Positions 59,803-64,000 of a stretch of 64,000 nt of DNA are shown here, in pieces. Source of the DNA: Archegozetes longisetosus. Lineage: Eukaryota; Arthropoda; Arachnida; Sarcoptiformes; Trhypochthoniidae. The DNA lies in assembly GCA_018873245.2 (NCBI GenBank), contig JAEMBT020000009.1:16673794-16737793 (forward strand), read 5' to 3'. The position numbers and the translations under genes are program-made. The stretch's first letter is position 1, and each line of letters opens with the position of its first letter. The notes beneath the pieces are model-generated. The model was not told the DNA's origin, made no database searches, and saw nothing but the letters and a program-made list of their open reading frames with translations.

Positions 59803-59825
59803 GAAGTTTCTCACATTTTCTGGAA
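59803..59825 (-). promoter_or_regulatory. Heat-shock element, five units
   Basis: On the plus strand GAA-gt-TTC-tc-ACA-tt-TTC-tg-GAA: alternating nGAAn units at exact 5-bp spacing, with four of five perfect. This is the HSF trimer binding pattern. It is the only such array I noticed around Hsp20, and it is correctly placed upstream of a TATA box in the Hsp20 orientation, but it is separated from the gene by the transposon. Confidence 0.72.
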
Positions 59826-60593
59826 AAGGCATGAAATGTGTGAGGGATATGATAAACATTAGTATTTATAGTGTAGACGTAAAGGGAGAACATACTAGAA
59901 AGTAATATTCGAGCGAGATTGATTTAATAATTAGCTTGTTTACGCTGAAAGGATTAGTTAGCAACGAACAAATACTAACCTATTTATAGAAACAATTATA
60001 GTTAAAGTGTTGTGACGCGTAATTATTATTGACTAAATGATGCAGAGGACTGTAAAATTGATTGTCTAATTTTGAAGTACCTTAAGCTTTTATCCTTTAT
60101 ACGCTTTAAATGATGTTTTTCTTTTATTCTTTATAATGTACTTTAATCTCATTTAATCTCATGCTTTATTCAATTCTATCAAATCTCATAATTAAAGCAT
60201 AACAATAATTAGTTTTCTAATAAATAGACAGAATATTTTCATATTCATTAATCTGTAAATTTGTAGTAAATTTTGGTCTAAATATTGTTGTCAGTAACGA
60301 AATTTTGTAAGACTAAGGAGAAAAACATTAGCCAATAGACGCGTAAAAAATGACTAAACTTGAAATTTGAACAAAGATAATTGAGCGTTACATCATACTA
60401 ACACAGACAGAACGGTAGGGTGTACCTCAATTTATTGCCAACTACTGATAAGATGTGTCAAAAGTATGTGTAAAAACAACCTAATCACTTTCAATGTGTT
60501 TATTTAATACTTTAGTCGTTCATTCTTTTGAGTTGTTATTAATATTGTTTGAATACACTGCCACTGTCACATCTTACTGTATAGTGTTAGCAT

Positions 60594-60653
60594 AGAATTG
60601 AGTACAGAATTGAGTGCAGAATTGAGTACAGAATTGAGTATAGAATCGAGCAT
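60594..60653. repeat. Tandem repeat, 12-bp unit, five copies
   Basis: AGAATTGAGTAC repeated five times with drift at the last bases (GC, AC, AT) and a final AGAATCGAGCAT. Confidence 0.9.
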
Positions 60654-61140
60654 AGCTCCAATTTCAAGCTTCCAACATTTAGATCATTTTAGAAGTTTGG
60701 CTAATTTGCTCTCCTGAACAAATCATAAAAGTTAATTACTCATCCAGTATAGCCTTTCGACTAAATTGTCTAATTCTGTTATTCTTCGCTTAAATGCCTT
60801 TTGTCCGCATCTGCGCTTTCTTTCTTGTCCAAACTGTTAGATCTAACAATTGTTAGTTTGCATTCACACCAAAACTGGTCTGATTTATAAGATCTCTAAT
60901 AGTTATTGCAAGTTTGTTATAAGTAAGTTATGTTTACTGTTGAATGAAACAAATACTATTGTATTTAATATACATAATATTTGATTAAATATTGTTTATT
61001 CAAAATCTGGAACTGGACCCTAGACTCAACTTAAAGAAAACTAAAGTGCAAAACATTTTCAGATACAGTGAGTAAAGAATGATTTTCGTAACGATTCAAT
61101 GCATTACTTTATTAATTTATAGTACTGTTTATATACCTAT

Positions 61141-61295
61141 GTGTCATTAGCCAATAAACTCATATACACTCATATATTGAGTGTAATTTTGCTTTAATAT
61201 TACATATCGATCGGATACAGCTTATGAATAACTGATTAAAGTATCAAAATATAAAAAGCATTAACAACTTATCTCAGTTTAATGGCTAATGACAC
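61141..61295. mobile_element. Small inverted-repeat element
   Basis: The ends are GTGTCATTAGCCAATAAACT and the complement of GTGTCATTAGCCATTAAACT, about 20 bp with one mismatch, enclosing 115 bp of AT-rich DNA. No clear target duplication, so boundaries are provisional. Confidence 0.65.
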
Positions 61296-61819
61296 AAATG
61301 ATAAAACTTAAAAACTAATTTCTTGGTATATTCAGAGATTTCAGACTTGTCTCACTATATGCTAACCTAACCTAAGCGTTTTTAATCTAATCTACCATCG
61401 AAAAATTGCTTTTGAAATATTATTGACAACTTCATTTCTGTCTGCATTAATTATAGGAAAGTTTAATTAACTCTGAGAATAAATTTTCAACAGTTAAAAT
61501 TAGTTCAAATACTAAATTTTGTTAAATATTATGCAAATGCATAAAATATGCAAATTCTGAATGTCAGCAATAGTGATGTGTAATTTTGATAAACATATTA
61601 GGTATTAATGATTGTTTAAATTGAGAATAGCTCAATAAATAAGACATAATGAATACAAACAGAATGTGTTGAGCAAATTTCTGAGTGTGGATCATTTGAG
61701 AGTTAAGGGCATAAGGGATAGCACGAGTCAATACTACTGTGAGACAGTCACGTCTCGACTTTTCGAAACAAAAGTCTGTCAGATGAGTTCAAATTATAAG
61801 AAGTCAAACAAAAATAGTG

Positions 61820-62044
61820 TCATGATTTCCTATTCTCAACACTATGTCCCACATTATCCCTAAAATGCGAGTCTCGAATGATTCTCAAGGGAGTTCTGAG
61901 TATACGGTCAATAATCTTCAAATTATTCTGTGGCTGTGCCGCATTTTTCTTGTAGTTACGGTCTTTCAATTCTTGATTTATTTGCAGAAGATATCTGACA
62001 TACTTTGCCTGATGTTCAGCTTTGATTTCATGCAGAATAATGGT
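61820..62044 (-). CDS. Weak exon candidate, unknown protein
   Basis: A minus-strand frame of 74 codons bounded upstream by a TAG that could be a splice acceptor (ATTAG) and ending with TGA at 61820-61822. It has no ATG near its start. The translation is charged and helix-like (for example AKYVRYLLQINQELKDRN, then IIDRILRTPLRIIRD), and the base composition is less AT-rich than the surroundings. The overlapping plus-strand frame (61844-62077) looks like its hydrophobic mirror image. I recognise no family and could not find neighbouring exons, so this may be a chance frame, an old exon or part of a transposon. Confidence 0.25.
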   Translation of the reverse strand, partial: TIILHEIKAEHQAKYVRYLLQINQELKDRNYKKNAAQPQNNLKIIDRILRTPLRIIRDSHFRDNVGHSVENRKS

Positions 62045-62047
62045 CTA

Positions 62048-64000
62048 ATGACACCGAGAACTACTCCTACAGTATAAATCTCGGAATTAAAATTAATTCC
62101 AGTCGAAGGTTAAAAAGTAGGTTTTGATAAACAGCTCATTAATAATACAGTATGTTTGTCTTCAAGAGTAAAAGAATCCTTCAATATTCGGTGACAAGCA
62201 TCAGAAAAAGTCCGCTAAATAGGTCAGATTTAGATTCTGGAATCAGATTCTTGAATTTCAAACCATTAATTGAGGAAAATTCCACAAGAATCCGGCTGAA
62301 AAAACTGATTAAACTTAATATAAAATGACAATTTTTGGGAGTGAAAATTACTAAAGATATAAACCTTTTATAGATAAGAGTTGTGTGTTTTTGAAAGCTT
62401 TCTTCGCGTTTGTTTTCCTTTATAACTAACACTTAGTAAAGTAACAAATTTTTTGACAATAAGCAACTTCTTGAGCCATCAATTATGACGAAACTCCAAA
62501 AAATGTTGTTTGTTCACAGCTTTTAATCTTTGATGGCATATAACAAAGAGTTAAGCTTCACATAAATTCTTTTCTCAATTATGCAAAATTTTATGACACG
62601 AGCAAAAAGGCTCTAATTTCTTATCTTTTGAAATCAGGTTAAAAATAGTAGACTACAAAAACTGAAATAATAGATAAATTTTAAAAGATTCAACCAAACT
62701 GAAATCAGTTAGAAATTTATATTCTATATAATCGGATAACTCTCAAACCATTAGGTCTAGAAAAAAGTCTGAATATTTACTATTCAAATCTTCTGTGACA
62801 CGTTAGAAAAGATTTGTTATAACTTAGTATTACGTCAACGAAAAATTTACACGTTCATTTATAAGCTAAAGAATTGAATGTTATATATATAAATTCTTTT
62901 GAAGTTTTTGTGTAAGTTTTCTTTCACACAAAAAGCAGTTGTGTTAGCTGAAAGAGAATGTTGAGCTAAGGAACAAATAAGGCATGTTTATTTTATCAAA
63001 TTAGCTTTCGTGTTGATCTGCAGTTGAAAAACACTCTGAAAACCAGATTTTTGTTACCAAACAATCTTGTTTTGTACACTTGAGCTCTAATTAAATAGTT
63101 TTCTCATATCCACAAAGGTGTTATTCTTGACTCTTACATTCACCAAGGTGTAATTCTTAACTCTTATATTTATTCAAATGCATCAAATGTTGTTATTCTG
63201 AAAGTAGTCTTTTGATTAAATCTAAGTTCCAGATTCTTCATTGTATTCATGAAAACTAATGAGCAAATGTCTTATTCGCTTAAAACCAATTCTGCCAGAA
63301 TTAATATTGTTTACTTTCAAACCATGTTTTGACTCAATTGTCTAGACATTTAATTTTTTTGAGTCTGGCTAGAACAGTTGGAATCTGTTCAGTAAATCCA
63401 AAACTCGGTGGTGATCGGTAAGCTTGCACTTAACTGTATTCAGACTGATCAGTCGTCTAGTTTTGGACTAGACTAAACATATTTCAATTGTTCTAGCCAG
63501 ACTCAAAAATCTCTAATGTCTTGAGCCTCTAGATCGAGACTCGATACTATGTTCCAAGTTTTAGATAGATTTTGGTCTTTTATCTGGCAAAACTTTTCAT
63601 TATTTCGAAATACAAGTCATTCAACTCAGGCTGGACTCTACCTTCAATAGATTCAATTCATCTTGATTTTAGTCTGAATATATTTTCAAAAGTGGGTTCA
63701 ATAGACTAAATTAAACTTGTGTTGCATTGAGTGAGTTGTACAAAGTATGTAAAGTGGCATAATTATGGTTAGGCATTATACTCTCTGTCGAGAGAAAGTT
63801 GAAGGAATCTATTAGTCATCTACTCTTTTTATATTCATAAAAGAAAAGTGCTTTAGGCAATCAGATAACATTCAATTAAATCATATATATTCAAGTTTAA
63901 TATAAAAGTTTTCGGAGTCATTGGACTTTTTCCATGCGAATTCAGCTTTCATATATACCTATACAGTACAATACATGTAGAATTGATGTCCAATTCGATT
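62048..64000. other. Intergenic, no recognisable gene
   Basis: AT-rich sequence to the end of the window. The only item supported is the hairpin element at 63355-63509. Confidence 0.45.
63355..63509. mobile_element. Small hairpin element (155 bp)
   Basis: The ends match as inverted repeats of about 25 bp (left TTGAGTCTGGCTAGAACAGT, right the complement of TTGAGTCTGGCTAGAACAAT). The centre contains TAGTTTTGGACTAGAC-type dyads. No certain target duplication. Confidence 0.75.

Larger units (their letters stand above)
59830..61819. other. Intergenic region beyond the transposon
   Basis: No gene recognised. Holds the 12-bp tandem repeat (60594-60653) and a small hairpin element (61141-61295), listed separately. 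Further upstream control elements for Hsp20 could lie in its first part. Confidence 0.45.

Noticed and set aside
61844..62077. 77-codon plus-strand frame with a hydrophobic stretch resembling a membrane helix
   Set aside because: The hydrophobic run looks like the antisense of a charged helical frame on the minus strand; no signal or family support either way.
1..64000. CRISPR arrays, bacterial operons, tRNA and rRNA genes
   Set aside because: No spaced direct-repeat array, no prokaryotic gene organisation, and no sequence with tRNA box A/B spacing or rRNA conservation that I could recognise; the spliced genes show this is eukaryotic DNA.

Overview
This is a strongly AT-rich, gene-poor stretch of an animal nuclear genome, most likely an arthropod. 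The evidence is a sulfakinin/cholecystokinin-like receptor with spliced exons, a split HEATR3 (symportin) gene with very short introns, an arthropod-style small heat-shock protein, a Ty3/Gypsy retrotransposon, a mariner remnant and a dense population of TA-flanked miniature inverted-repeat elements (MITEs). A mite or other chelicerate is possible, but I cannot prove this from the window.

Layout. 1-25.6 kb has no gene I can recognise. It holds several inverted-repeat elements (2120-2599, 3738-4028, 4031-5261, 6278-6406, 16168-16689, 16692-17691, 21373-21630) and a small minisatellite (11706-11780). 25.6-36.9 kb is a four-exon sulfakinin/CCK-like receptor gene on the plus strand. Its introns are swollen by at least five repeats, including a MITE nested inside another MITE and an internally deleted mariner. 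39.0-41.1 kb is a palindromic locus with two decayed, head-outward copies of a small secreted-protein gene (both keep a TATA box) and a third partial upstream arm. 43.0-47.3 kb is a decayed Ty3/Gypsy element whose RNase H region is interrupted by a TTAA-flanked piggyBac-like MITE. 47.6-53 kb holds more inverted-repeat elements, including an hAT-like one with a clear 8-bp target duplication. 53.58-55.80 kb is HEATR3 (seven exons, plus strand), tail to tail with Hsp20 (56.06-56.56 kb, minus strand). Just upstream of Hsp20 lies a 3.1-kb transposon (56687-59769) with a broken DDE-type transposase-like gene and its own MITE insertion. A five-unit heat-shock element and a TATA box sit on the far side of this transposon. 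The rest, to 64 kb, is mostly unrecognised sequence with two small hairpin elements, a 12-bp tandem repeat and one weak exon candidate.

How it fits together. Apparently functional host genes are the receptor, HEATR3 and Hsp20; everything else recognisable is mobile or decayed. The most notable observations are: (1) the apparent Hsp20 heat-shock promoter split from its coding sequence by a transposon; (2) the palindromic secreted-protein locus, in which the two copies have lost different parts; (3) MITEs abutting one another through a single shared TA; and (4) a foldback element carrying inward-facing arrays of a 10-bp AATTCAGCGC motif. Exon boundaries were derived by hand from splice signals, reading frame and family conservation.
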